A DNA stretch of 7,638 nucleotides from Candidatus Tenderia sp. (lineage in GTDB: Bacteria > Pseudomonadota > Gammaproteobacteria > Tenderiales > Tenderiaceae), in the NCBI GenBank assembly GCA_030148045.1, contig JASBUE010000220.1, positions 1 to 7,638 on the forward strand, written 5' to 3'. This document shows, in pieces, positions 1 to 6,024 of this stretch (positions within the stretch are counted from its first letter, which is position 1; every line of letters starts with the position of its first letter). The translations under genes were made by a program, and so were the position numbers. The notes below the pieces were generated by a model. It did not search any database. It had not been told where the DNA came from and worked only from the letters and a program-made list of their open reading frames with translations.

Positions 1-2
1 GT

Positions 3-1403
3 CAGTTATTCGAAAATGGTCTGCAGGTCACCGGGTCACTCGCCAAACAGTCCGTACTGGCGCTGATTTACGACAGCCCGGAAAATGCCGAAGAGGCCGC
101 CGTCGCCGCAATGGGTTTTCCGGCCATCGAGCAGGTCACCATCATCAACACCGATGGCGAAGTACTGCTGGCCAAGGGGGAACCATCCGTGCATTATGAT
201 ACGTCGGCACTCGGGGATGACGTGGTGTTGCTGGAAGAGACGCTGGATTACTGGCTGTTCGCGGCGCCGGTCTATATCCGGCAGCAGGAAACACCGGACC
301 AACAACTATTGCTTTTCGAGACGGAGCAACAGCGGGAACTGGTGGGCCATGTACTGGTGAAGAAGAGCAAGAAAAAGATCAGCCAGGTGTTTACCGCCGC
401 CATCATCAACAACCTCGCCATCGGCCTGCTCTTCGCGCTTATATTGCTCGCCCTGCTCCATCTCAGTTTCAATCGCCTGGTCACGCCGCTGGATAAACTC
501 GCCGCCGTCATGGGGCGCGTCAAGGAAGGTGACGTGGTTAAGGCCTATGCCAGCCTGGAAGGACCGCGGGAAGTGACCGAAATCGCCCAGGCCTACAACA
601 AGATGATCGAGGCGCTGGCTCAGCACCAGGCCCAATTGAAGCGGCATAACGAAATCCTCGAATACGAGGTAGAAGAGCGCACCCGTGACCTGGTCTATGC
701 CCGCGACATGGCTATCCGCGCCAACCGCAACAAGTCCCATTTTCTTTCCAACGTCAGTCATGAACTGCGTACGCCCCTGCAATCCATCCTTGGCTACAGC
801 GATCTGATCCTGGAGACCCTGCCCCCCGAGCTCGATGATATCCACCACGACATCGACACCATTGTCCAGAATGCGGAAAATCTGCTGCACATGATCAATT
901 CAATTCTGGACATGTCGAAAATCGAGGCAGGCCGTATCGAGATATCCAATCATGAAACCAGGCTGGACGAACTGCTGGACGGCGTCGTGGAGACCATCAG
1001 ACCCCTGATGACGCCCAACCGGAACAAACTCGAATCAGACCGGCAACTGATCAAGCCGGTGGTCAACGTGGATGGCGATAAACTGCGCCAGGTATTGCTG
1101 AACCTGCTCGGCAACGCTGCCAAGTTTACCCAGAACGGTGTCATACATTTCAGCGTCACGCAGAATGATAAAACGCTTGAGTTCCGCATCAAAGATAACG
1201 GCATCGGCATGAGCCAGGACCAGATCGACCATATTTTCGAGCCGTTTTATCAGATCGACGGGGGCCATACCCGCCGCTATCAGGGAACAGGACTGGGACT
1301 GGCGATCAGCCATCAGTTTTGCCATTTGATGCACGGTAACATCAAGGTGAAAAGTGAGCCAAACCAGGGGACTACATTTAACGTGCGGATTCCCTATGAC
1401 TAA
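3..1403 (+). CDS. Membrane sensor histidine kinase (partial, 5' end missing)
   Basis: This is a sensor kinase that autophosphorylates on histidine and passes the phosphate to a response regulator. The reading frame is open to the left edge, so the true start lies outside; 466 residues are visible (numbered from base 3). Residues 1 to about 130 look like a periplasmic CHASE8-like sensor (family assignment inferred). A membrane helix runs over about 132-156, then a HAMP linker (about 157-210) and a charged coiled coil. The HisKA box SHELRTP has its phosphoacceptor His at 253. The ATPase domain shows the N box (LLNLLGNAAKF, Asn 367/371), DNGIGMS (Asp 398) and GTGLGLAIS (Gly 428). There is no attached receiver or Hpt domain. 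The next gene downstream carries a canonical receiver, so it is the likely partner. The kinase family is certain; the signal sensed is unknown. Confidence 0.95.
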   Translation, partial: QLFENGLQVTGSLAKQSVLALIYDSPENAEEAAVAAMGFPAIEQVTIINTDGEVLLAKGEPSVHYDTSALGDDVVLLEETLDYWLFAAPVYIRQQETPDQQLLLFETEQQRELVGHVLVKKSKKKISQVFTAAIINNLAIGLLFALILLALLHLSFNRLVTPLDKLAAVMGRVKEGDVVKAYASLEGPREVTEIAQAYNKMIEALAQHQAQLKRHNEILEYEVEERTRDLVYARDMAIRANRNKSHFLSNVSHELRTPLQSILGYSDLILETLPPELDDIHHDIDTIVQNAENLLHMINSILDMSKIEAGRIEISNHETRLDELLDGVVETIRPLMTPNRNKLESDRQLIKPVVNVDGDKLRQVLLNLLGNAAKFTQNGVIHFSVTQNDKTLEFRIKDNGIGMSQDQIDHIFEPFYQIDGGHTRRYQGTGLGLAISHQFCHLMHGNIKVKSEPNQGTTFNVRIPYD

Positions 1404-1468
1404 AGGACACACGGCTCAAGCCGATCTTGATAAGACCTTCGGGCGTCTCTAACCCGGTCAAGCCGGGA

Positions 1469-1483
1469 TGGCACGGCACAAGC
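1469..1483 (+). promoter_or_regulatory. Candidate sigma-54 promoter (-24/-12), weak
   Basis: The sequence reads TGGCACG, then four bases, then AAGC. The -24 element matches the sigma-54 consensus TGGCACG exactly, and GG and GC are at the required spacing of ten bases. The -12 element has AA where TT is preferred. If used, transcription would start near 1495, about 184 bases before the probable start codon of the GGDEF/EAL gene. It lies inside the stem-loop leader, so it competes with the idea that the whole leader is transcribed from further upstream. Confidence 0.22.
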
Positions 1484-1511
1484 GGACGAAAAGCGCGGTT
1501 TACACGGAGCA

Positions 1512-1532
1512 AATGGGCATCTTGAGCCCATT
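1512..1532 (+). promoter_or_regulatory. 7-bp hairpin whose loop complements two upstream loops
   Basis: AATGGGC pairs with GCCCATT around the 7-base loop ATCTTGA. The CTTGA in this loop is complementary to the TCAAG loop of the hairpin at 1453-1467, and to TCAAG at 1416-1420 in the first hairpin. Loop-loop (kissing) contacts or a switch to the long pairing 1413-1420 with 1521-1528 are therefore possible. The pairing is seen in the sequence; any regulatory role is inferred. Confidence 0.4.
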
Positions 1533-1662
1533 CACCCTGAAGGGCACGAATGTAACGCCGCAAGCACGGCGAACGGATTTCCGGAGGTGCCTATTACATG
1601 TTCCGGCCAACACACGGGCATGAACCAGGCAGTTCGGCGGAATGCGAATTGTATAAGGAAGA

Positions 1663-1671
1663 GAAGGAAGG
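1663..1671 (+). promoter_or_regulatory. Ribosome binding site favouring ATG 1679
   Basis: A purine-rich AAGGAAGG stretch ends at 1671, seven bases before ATG 1679. From that ATG the protein begins directly with the beta-strand typical of a receiver fold (HILIV). A second in-frame ATG at 1598 has an even better GGAGGT at 1583-1588 with 9-base spacing, but the 27 extra residues it would add resemble no receiver N-terminus. The upstream start cannot be excluded. Confidence 0.55.
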
Positions 1672-1678
1672 TTTGGTG

Positions 1679-4165
1679 ATGAATCAACACATATTGATCG
1701 TGACGCCTGATCAAGGCCAGGGAAGTGCTATAAAACAGGTGTTGAAGGACGCTGGGTTCACCAATCTGGTGCTTGCTCACAGCAGCCGGGCAGCGATAAA
1801 CCTGCTCACCGATCATCCGGTTGATGCCATTGTCAGCGCCGTCGAACTGGAACCCGTGGACGGCTGGCGTTTTGCCAGGATCATTCGCTCCGGCGCTCTG
1901 GCCGTCAAGCCGCACATTCCCATCATCATGCTTTCAGACGGTTACAGTGAGCGTATTGCCCAGGCGACATCGAAGGCCTTCCAGGTAAATCGCTTTATCC
2001 CTTTCGAAAAGTTTCATACCCTACCCTCCGTCCTTAACGACCTGTTGCGCCAGGAGAAGCCCGGCGTTCCGAAATCGAGCCTGTTGGTGGTGGAGGATTA
2101 TCTCGACACAGTGGAATTGATCAAACGTGTGCTCTCCAATCGCTTCGAAATCGATGTCGCCACGACCGGAAAGCAAGGGCTGCAATCGTGGATGGAAAAA
2201 AGGCATGACCTGGTCCTGCTCGATGTCATGCTGCCGGAGATGGCCGGCAACGACGTATTGAAGGAAATTCTGAAGGAGTCCCCACGACAATCGGTGGTAA
2301 TGATGACCGCCCAATCCACCCAGGAGCGGGCCGCCGAGCTGATTATCGACGGTGCCGTCGATTATATCTCCAAGCCTTTCAGTGCCGACCAGCTGCGCCA
2401 GGTGTGTGAGATCGCTGTGCAGCGCGAAGACTTTCTCTTCAGCAACCAGGAATTCGCCAGTCATGAGGAGGCCCTCTACCAGGAAAAGGAGCTGGCACAG
2501 ATCACCCTGCAATCCATTGCCGACGGTGTCATCCGCACCAATGCCAGGGGCGAGATAGAATATATGAACCCGGTGGCGGAACAGGTGACAGGCTGGCGCC
2601 TTGACAAAGCGCGCAACAGGCCTTTCAGGGATATCCTGCGCTGCTTCAACAATAACAATCAGGCCACCGCCAGCCCCGTCGAAATCACATTGAGCAACCA
2701 GGCGACCTTATATGGCGCCCAGGACATCACCTTCATGAACCGTGAAGGCACCAGGTTGAAACTCGACCATGTCACTTCGCCGATCCAAAACAGACATAAT
2801 GAAATCATCGGCGCCGTTATGGTGTTTCGCGACCTCACCGAGGAGCATGAGCTGGCCCGGCAGCTTGAGTATCAGGCAAGGCACGACGCCCTGACCGGAC
2901 TGACCAACCGATCCGCCTTCGAAGGCCATCTTGAAATCCTGATCGAGAAACTGCCGCGGAGCGACGATACACATGCGCTTTGCTATATCGACCTCGATCA
3001 GTTCAAAGTGGTAAACGACACCTGCGGGCATCTCGCCGGCGATCAGCTGTTACAGCGAATCTCATCCATCATTCTCAACAAGATCCGCAAGGACAGCGAC
3101 ATTCTGGCCCGCTTTGGGGGGGATGAATTTGTATTGCTGCTTTCCGACTGCCCGATCGATCGCGCCACACGGGTCGCCGAGGAGATTTGCAGGGAGATTC
3201 AGGAATACCGCTTCGTCTATGACCACAAAACTTTCGCCCTCGGCGCCAGCATCGGCGTGGTATCACTGACACCGGAAATCACCAGTGCCAACGACGCCCT
3301 GCGCATGGCCGACAACGCCTGTTATGTCGCCAAGGAAAAGGGACGCAATCGAGTGCATCTGTATCACATCGATGACCAGGAACTGGTACGACGCAGCGAT
3401 GAAATGCACGTTGTTTCAAAAATCAATCACGCCCTCGAGAACGAAGGCTTTTCACTTTTTTATCAGGAAATAAGGTCTCTCAAAGACGACCACAGCAATC
3501 ACAAGCATATCGAGATTCTAATCAGGATGAAGGGTGAAGAGGGTGACTGGATCGCGCCCGGTCTTTTCCTGCCCGCCGCCGAGCGCTACAGTGTGGCGCC
3601 CAAGATCGACAAGTGGGTGGTGAGTTCCGTGATGAAGTGGTTGTCAAACAATCGGAAATGCCTGGAACACATCGAGATGTGCTCCATAAACCTGTCCGGG
3701 CTCTCTTTTTGCGACGAAAACTTCCCCGACTTCATCAAGAACGAGATCCAGAGCTGTAACGTACCCGCTCAAAAGATTTGTTTCGAAATCACGGAAACCA
3801 CCGCTATTCGTAACATGCATGACGCCGCCGACTTCATCCATACCATGCGCAGTTTCGGCTGCAGCTTCGCGCTGGACGATTTCGGCAGCGGCATGTCCTC
3901 CTACGCCTATCTGAAAGCACTGCCTGTAGACTACCTCAAGATCGACGGCATGTTTGTCAAGGACATCATGATCGATCCGATCGACAAGGCCATGGTCAAA
4001 TCGATCAACGAGATCGGCCACGTCTTTGGCTTGAAAACCATTGCCGAGTTTGCCGAGACGAATGACATCATCGAGGAAGTGTGCCGGCTGGGCGTCGACT
4101 TTGCCCAGGGCTTTGCCATCAGCAAACCCACCCCCATAAACTCTCTGATTTCTATTTACAGTTGA
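1679..4165 (+). CDS. REC-REC-PAS-GGDEF-EAL c-di-GMP turnover protein
   Basis: This 828-residue response regulator probably both makes and degrades c-di-GMP in the cytoplasm. REC1 (about 4-120) is degenerate: the phosphoacceptor position reads Ala in VSAVELEPVDG and the conserved Lys is missing. REC2 (about 133-255) is canonical, with Glu139/Asp140, Asp182 (LLDVMLP), Thr210 and Lys232 (SKPF). A PAS domain covers about 271-388. The GGDEF domain covers about 398-562, with its motif intact at 480-484. The usual RxxD inhibitory site upstream reads KDSD, so product inhibition may be absent. The EAL domain starts at Glu612 as EIL rather than EAL, and keeps Asn671 (INLS), Glu703/Glu706 (FEITET), Asp733/734 (DDFGSG), Lys754, Glu790 and Gln810, so phosphodiesterase activity is plausible. 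It follows a histidine kinase gene, its likely phosphate donor. Start chosen at 1679; an alternative at 1598 gives 855 residues. Confidence 0.93.
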   Translation: MNQHILIVTPDQGQGSAIKQVLKDAGFTNLVLAHSSRAAINLLTDHPVDAIVSAVELEPVDGWRFARIIRSGALAVKPHIPIIMLSDGYSERIAQATSKAFQVNRFIPFEKFHTLPSVLNDLLRQEKPGVPKSSLLVVEDYLDTVELIKRVLSNRFEIDVATTGKQGLQSWMEKRHDLVLLDVMLPEMAGNDVLKEILKESPRQSVVMMTAQSTQERAAELIIDGAVDYISKPFSADQLRQVCEIAVQREDFLFSNQEFASHEEALYQEKELAQITLQSIADGVIRTNARGEIEYMNPVAEQVTGWRLDKARNRPFRDILRCFNNNNQATASPVEITLSNQATLYGAQDITFMNREGTRLKLDHVTSPIQNRHNEIIGAVMVFRDLTEEHELARQLEYQARHDALTGLTNRSAFEGHLEILIEKLPRSDDTHALCYIDLDQFKVVNDTCGHLAGDQLLQRISSIILNKIRKDSDILARFGGDEFVLLLSDCPIDRATRVAEEICREIQEYRFVYDHKTFALGASIGVVSLTPEITSANDALRMADNACYVAKEKGRNRVHLYHIDDQELVRRSDEMHVVSKINHALENEGFSLFYQEIRSLKDDHSNHKHIEILIRMKGEEGDWIAPGLFLPAAERYSVAPKIDKWVVSSVMKWLSNNRKCLEHIEMCSINLSGLSFCDENFPDFIKNEIQSCNVPAQKICFEITETTAIRNMHDAADFIHTMRSFGCSFALDDFGSGMSSYAYLKALPVDYLKIDGMFVKDIMIDPIDKAMVKSINEIGHVFGLKTIAEFAETNDIIEEVCRLGVDFAQGFAISKPTPINSLISIYS

Positions 4166-4243
4166 CCAAAATGATCATGGCATGATATCGACATTGCCCG
4201 AGGCCCGGCGCGATGTGGTATTACTGTGCGTCTTCACGCGTCG

Positions 4244-4424
4244 TTCCAGGGCATGTATCCTCACTCCCTTGGATGAGTGTTCCAGAATCCATGTATCAAC
4301 ATCCAGCGAATGTGGGGCCGGTCTTTGAAAACACATTGCCAAGATGCCGTTGCTCGAGGCCATGCCCTGTTAGGGTACCGCACCCTGCCAGCCCCTTGGC
4401 CGGGTTACTGCCAGGGCATGGATC
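4244..4424 (+). repeat. Three dispersed CCAG...CATG(T/G)ATC units
   Basis: TTCCAGGGCATGTATC (4244-4259) recurs as TTCCAGAATCCATGTATC (4280-4297), with a 2-base insertion and changes between CCAG and CATG. It recurs again as TGCCAGGGCATGGATC (4409-4424), differing at two positions. A reverse-oriented partial copy, CATGCCCTG, lies at 4361-4369. The repeats are seen directly. They could be binding sites, pairing arms of an RNA, or remnants of a duplicated element. Confidence 0.45.
4360..4421 (+). repeat. Perfect 10-bp inverted repeat enclosing a nested hairpin
   Basis: CCATGCCCTG (4360-4369) is the exact reverse complement of CAGGGCATGG (4412-4421). Inside, AGGGT (4372-4376) pairs with ACCCT (4382-4386) around a 5-base loop, and GCC...GGC at 4391-4400 can form a third small arm. 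The whole could fold as a branched RNA element of about 62 nucleotides. It ends about 100 bases before the marC start codon. No T tract follows, so it is not a classical intrinsic terminator. Function is unknown. Confidence 0.5.
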
Positions 4425-4497
4425 ATATTACAATGCCTCGTAGCCGGCACGTTTCTATGATTCAAAACACTCGCCCCGATTTCTCGCCAGGCGGCAG

Positions 4498-4514
4498 GGC
4501 GTAACCATAACGCC
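4498..4514 (+). promoter_or_regulatory. Hairpin just upstream of the marC start codon
   Basis: GGCGT (4498-4502) pairs with ACGCC (4510-4514) around a 7-base loop, ending 8 bases before ATG 4523. No clear Shine-Dalgarno sequence lies at normal spacing; the nearest purine-rich run, AGGG at 4496-4499, is partly inside the stem and too far upstream. The hairpin could bring that run closer to the start codon or restrict ribosome access. This role is inferred. Confidence 0.35.
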
Positions 4515-4522
4515 GATCAGTA

Positions 4523-5158
4523 ATGGATACCCAGTTTATAAAAATATTCACGCTCATCTTCGTATTATTGAACCCGTTTCTGATGAGCATCTATCTCCTC
4601 GATCTGATTCGCAATCTGTCTATCATGGAATTTTTTCATGTCCTGGTGCGCGCCTCCATCATCAGTGCGACGGTGTTTATAGTGTTCGCCTGGGGCGGGG
4701 AAGAGATATTTTCCGAGATATTACAGGTCCGGTTTGCGGCGTTTTTGATCTTCGGCGGCATTATCTTCATCGTCATCGCCTTGCGTTTCGTGTTTCATGG
4801 CAGTGAGGCAATCACGCAAATGCGCGGTCCCGCGGAATATGTGGCGGGCGCCGTCGCCATGCCGTTTATCATCGGCCCGGGCACTATCAGCGCCAGCGTG
4901 ATGGCGGGGGCGAGTCTGCCTTTTATTCAGGCCGCACTCGCCATCGTCAGCGCTCTGACAGCGGCGCTGATCGCATTGATGGCGATCAAACTCCTGCACG
5001 ATTTCGTCAAGCAGCGCAACATCAAACTGATCGACAGCTATGTCGATATAGTGGGCCGCATTTCGGCACTCCTGATCGGTGCCATTGCCGTCGAAATGGC
5101 GTTACAGGGGCTGGATGCCTGGCTTGAGCCGTTGCTGCAAACCGAAGCCCTGGCATAA
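4523..5158 (+). CDS. MarC family (UPF0056) integral membrane protein
   Basis: This 211-residue inner-membrane protein belongs to the MarC/YchE/YhgN family, which has no firmly established substrate; the old link to multiple antibiotic resistance is not supported for the family as a whole. The sequence is highly hydrophobic with about six membrane helices (roughly 4-26, 38-58, 70-90, 105-130, 135-160 and 178-200). Family marks are the NPF motif at 17-19 in the first helix and PFIIGPGTISAS beginning at 114, with GPG at 118-120. The length is normal for the family. ATG 4523 is chosen because the first helix begins directly after it; the next Met (21) would remove the NPF motif. The upstream leader is long and structured and the gene is followed by a strong terminator, so it is probably transcribed alone. 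Confidence 0.9.
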   Translation: MDTQFIKIFTLIFVLLNPFLMSIYLLDLIRNLSIMEFFHVLVRASIISATVFIVFAWGGEEIFSEILQVRFAAFLIFGGIIFIVIALRFVFHGSEAITQMRGPAEYVAGAVAMPFIIGPGTISASVMAGASLPFIQAALAIVSALTAALIALMAIKLLHDFVKQRNIKLIDSYVDIVGRISALLIGAIAVEMALQGLDAWLEPLLQTEALA

Positions 5159-5191
5159 ACAGCAATCCAATCCCGGGGTCTCGCTGCAATA

Positions 5192-5229
5192 AAGGCCCGC
5201 CCAGTGTGAGTCGGGCCGGCCTTGTTTTT
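5192..5229 (+). terminator. Intrinsic terminator after marC
   Basis: GGCCCG (5194-5199) pairs with CGGGCC (5212-5217), followed shortly by TTGTTTTT (5222-5229). An alternative stem pairs AAGGCC (5192-5197) with GGCCTT (5218-5223) directly before GTTTTT. It lies 33 bases after the marC stop codon and separates that gene from the dehydratase gene. Confidence 0.75.
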
Positions 5230-5323
5230 AAGTGCGGAGTGAATCCCTGTTTATGGTGATATTGAAGAACATGCCAGGTCACTTTAGACTGTTGCATACC
5301 GGAGGGTTGAAACCTTTTTGCAC

Positions 5324-5328
5324 GGAGG
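5324..5328 (+). promoter_or_regulatory. Ribosome binding site deciding a TTG start
   Basis: GGAGG sits seven bases before TTG 5336, ideal spacing for that start. The other in-frame TTG, at 5318, lies before this site; it has a GGAGGG of its own at 5301-5306 but at a looser spacing of 11 bases. No ATG in this frame falls near the expected N-terminus. Confidence 0.65.
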
Positions 5329-5335
5329 ATGGATA

Positions 5336-5623
5336 TTGGCAAAGGCAACGAACGAACAGATCGACGCCTTTCTGGCGGAATTGAGCCGCTGGAGCGTCGA
5401 GAACGGCAGGCTTCACCGCGAGTACCTGTTCAGGGATTTCGTCGAGGCGTTCGGCTTCATGACCCAGGCGGCTCTGGCGGCCGAGAAAGCCGGTCATCAC
5501 CCGGAGTGGTTCAATGTCTACAAGAAAGTCGTTGTCGATCTCGTCACTCACGAGGCGGGCGGTATCACGGAGAAGGATTTTGACCTGGCACGCAAGATGG
5601 AGCATCTGGCCGGAGAGAGATAA
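5336..5623 (+). CDS. phhB: Pterin-4a-carbinolamine dehydratase (PCD/DCoH family)
   Basis: This small cytoplasmic enzyme of 95 residues dehydrates 4a-hydroxytetrahydrobiopterin and so regenerates the pterin cofactor used by aromatic amino acid hydroxylases. The family signature is present: AEKAGHHPEWFNVY with catalytic-type His54, His55 and Pro56, then THEAGGIT with His72, and Asp81 in EKDFDLA. Length is typical. The start is taken as TTG 5336, seven bases after a GGAGG; a TTG at 5318 would add six residues. No phenylalanine hydroxylase gene (phhA) is in the window, so the gene stands alone between a terminator and a GC-rich stem-loop. Stand-alone bacterial PCD genes are common, and in some bacteria the protein may serve molybdopterin or folate-related roles, which cannot be judged here. 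The gene symbol is by family similarity. Confidence 0.88.
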   Translation: MAKATNEQIDAFLAELSRWSVENGRLHREYLFRDFVEAFGFMTQAALAAEKAGHHPEWFNVYKKVVVDLVTHEAGGITEKDFDLARKMEHLAGER

Positions 5624-5638
5624 GGGCACCGTAAAAAT

Positions 5639-5659
5639 CCGCCGAAGCCGCGCCGGCGG
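5639..5659 (+). terminator. GC-rich stem-loop after the dehydratase gene, possible terminator
   Basis: CCGCCG (5639-5644) pairs with CGGCGG (5654-5659) around a 9-base loop, 15 bases after the stop codon. The following bases, TGTTACTCTT, are T-rich but not a clean T tract, so termination would be weak or the structure may only protect the transcript end. The rest of 5660-5777 shows no gene and no convincing promoter. Confidence 0.4.
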
Positions 5660-5787
5660 TGTTACTCTTGCGCCCACCAACATGAACGTATTCAGAAGGT
5701 TCGTTTACTCCATGCAAACCGCGCTATCGTCGTATTTCGCCAAGCCAGGGACACGAGATGGAGCCTGTTGTAAAAATGGAGTGATAC

Positions 5788-6015
5788 ATGCGAGATAAAA
5801 CGCCGCCGGATACAGCGCGCTGCCCGTTGTGCGGCCGATCGAATCACTGCGTCATGGTGCAGCGCGGCGCCGATGGAAACCAGCCGTGCTGGTGCCGCAG
5901 CGAAACCGTCCCCCCAGGCTTGGTCGACCGGCTGCCGCAAGAGGCGCGGCACAGGGCCTGTATCTGCCGGGCTTGTGTCAGGGCATATCATCAAAGCGCT
6001 CAGGAACAACAGTGA
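5788..6015 (+). CDS. Cysteine-rich CWC family protein
   Basis: This 75-residue protein matches the Cys-rich CWC family, small proteobacterial proteins of unknown function. Eight cysteines lie at 12, 15, 21, 34, 36, 58, 60 and 63. The pattern is CPLCGRSNHC, then PCWC (the family hallmark, 33-36), then CICRAC. Paired Cys motifs suggest binding of zinc or another metal, possibly two sites; this is inferred. There is no signal peptide, so it should be cytoplasmic. GGAG at 5778-5781 sits six bases before the ATG, which supports the start. Its stop lies nine bases before the start of the persulfide dioxygenase-rhodanese gene. The two are probably co-transcribed, hinting at a role near sulfane-sulfur chemistry or metal supply to that iron enzyme. 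Confidence 0.82.
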   Translation: MRDKTPPDTARCPLCGRSNHCVMVQRGADGNQPCWCRSETVPPGLVDRLPQEARHRACICRACVRAYHQSAQEQQ

Positions 6016-6024
6016 GTTTTCGTC

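Larger units (their letters stand above)
1404..1678 (+). other. Non-coding, stem-loop-rich leader upstream of the GGDEF/EAL gene
   Basis: I see no gene here on either strand. The stretch 1404-1600 holds a run of short stem-loops: 1412-1423 (CGGC/GCCG, loop TCAA), 1433-1448 (AGAC/GTCT around a C-TTCG-G tetraloop), 1453-1467 (CCCGG/CCGGG, loop TCAAG), 1512-1532 (AATGGGC/GCCCATT, loop ATCTTGA), 1535-1544 (CCC/GGG) and 1556-1571 (CGCCG/CGGCG). None is followed by a T tract, so they are not obvious terminators. GGCTCAAG at 1413-1420 is the exact reverse complement of CTTGAGCC at 1521-1528, which gives a competing long-range pairing. I compared it by eye with the c-di-GMP-I riboswitch consensus and other common riboswitches and recognised none. 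A structured 5' leader is an inference. Confidence 0.5.
4166..4522 (+). other. 357-base non-coding region with repeats and stem-loops
   Basis: No open frame here looks like a protein. The region holds small hairpins at 4174-4186 (ATCAT/ATGAT), 4228-4239 (GCGT/ACGC, loop CTTC) and 4262-4279 (CACTC/GAGTG). It also holds three CCAG...CATG(T/G)ATC repeat units and a 10-bp inverted repeat (listed separately). A TATGAT hexamer at 4456-4461 would make a good -10 box but has no convincing -35 partner; TACAAT at 4429-4434 is a second weak -10 candidate. No T-tract terminator for the upstream gene is visible. The region may hold the marC promoter and a structured leader, or a degraded small repeat element. 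Confidence 0.5.

Noticed and set aside
306..890. 194-codon open frame on the minus strand
   Set aside because: It is antisense to the sensor kinase, and the kinase motifs on the + strand explain the sequence.
1378..1563. 61-codon minus-strand frame across the leader
   Set aside because: It overlaps the kinase 3' end and the stem-loops, has no ribosome binding site or recognisable motif.
1404..1600. c-di-GMP-I (GEMM) riboswitch
   Set aside because: GACGAAAAGC at 1484-1493 is vaguely like the conserved GACGCAAAGC core, but the partner helices and the other conserved blocks are absent. I do not call it.
4217..4230. TGG...GC as a sigma-54 promoter in the marC upstream region
   Set aside because: The distance between GG and GC is one base short of the strict spacing.
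4213..4504. Two overlapping 75-76 codon frames in the gene-free region
   Set aside because: Compositions are unlike proteins (rich in Pro, Arg, Cys, His in no pattern), neither has a ribosome binding site, and the repeats and stems run through them.
5305..5319. GGTT-GA-AACC followed by five T, a mini-terminator before the dehydratase gene
   Set aside because: The loop would be only two bases, or the stem only three base pairs, too weak to terminate.
5704..5730. TTTACT and TATCGT as a sigma-70 promoter for the CWC gene
   Set aside because: Spacing is only 15 bases and both boxes are poor matches.
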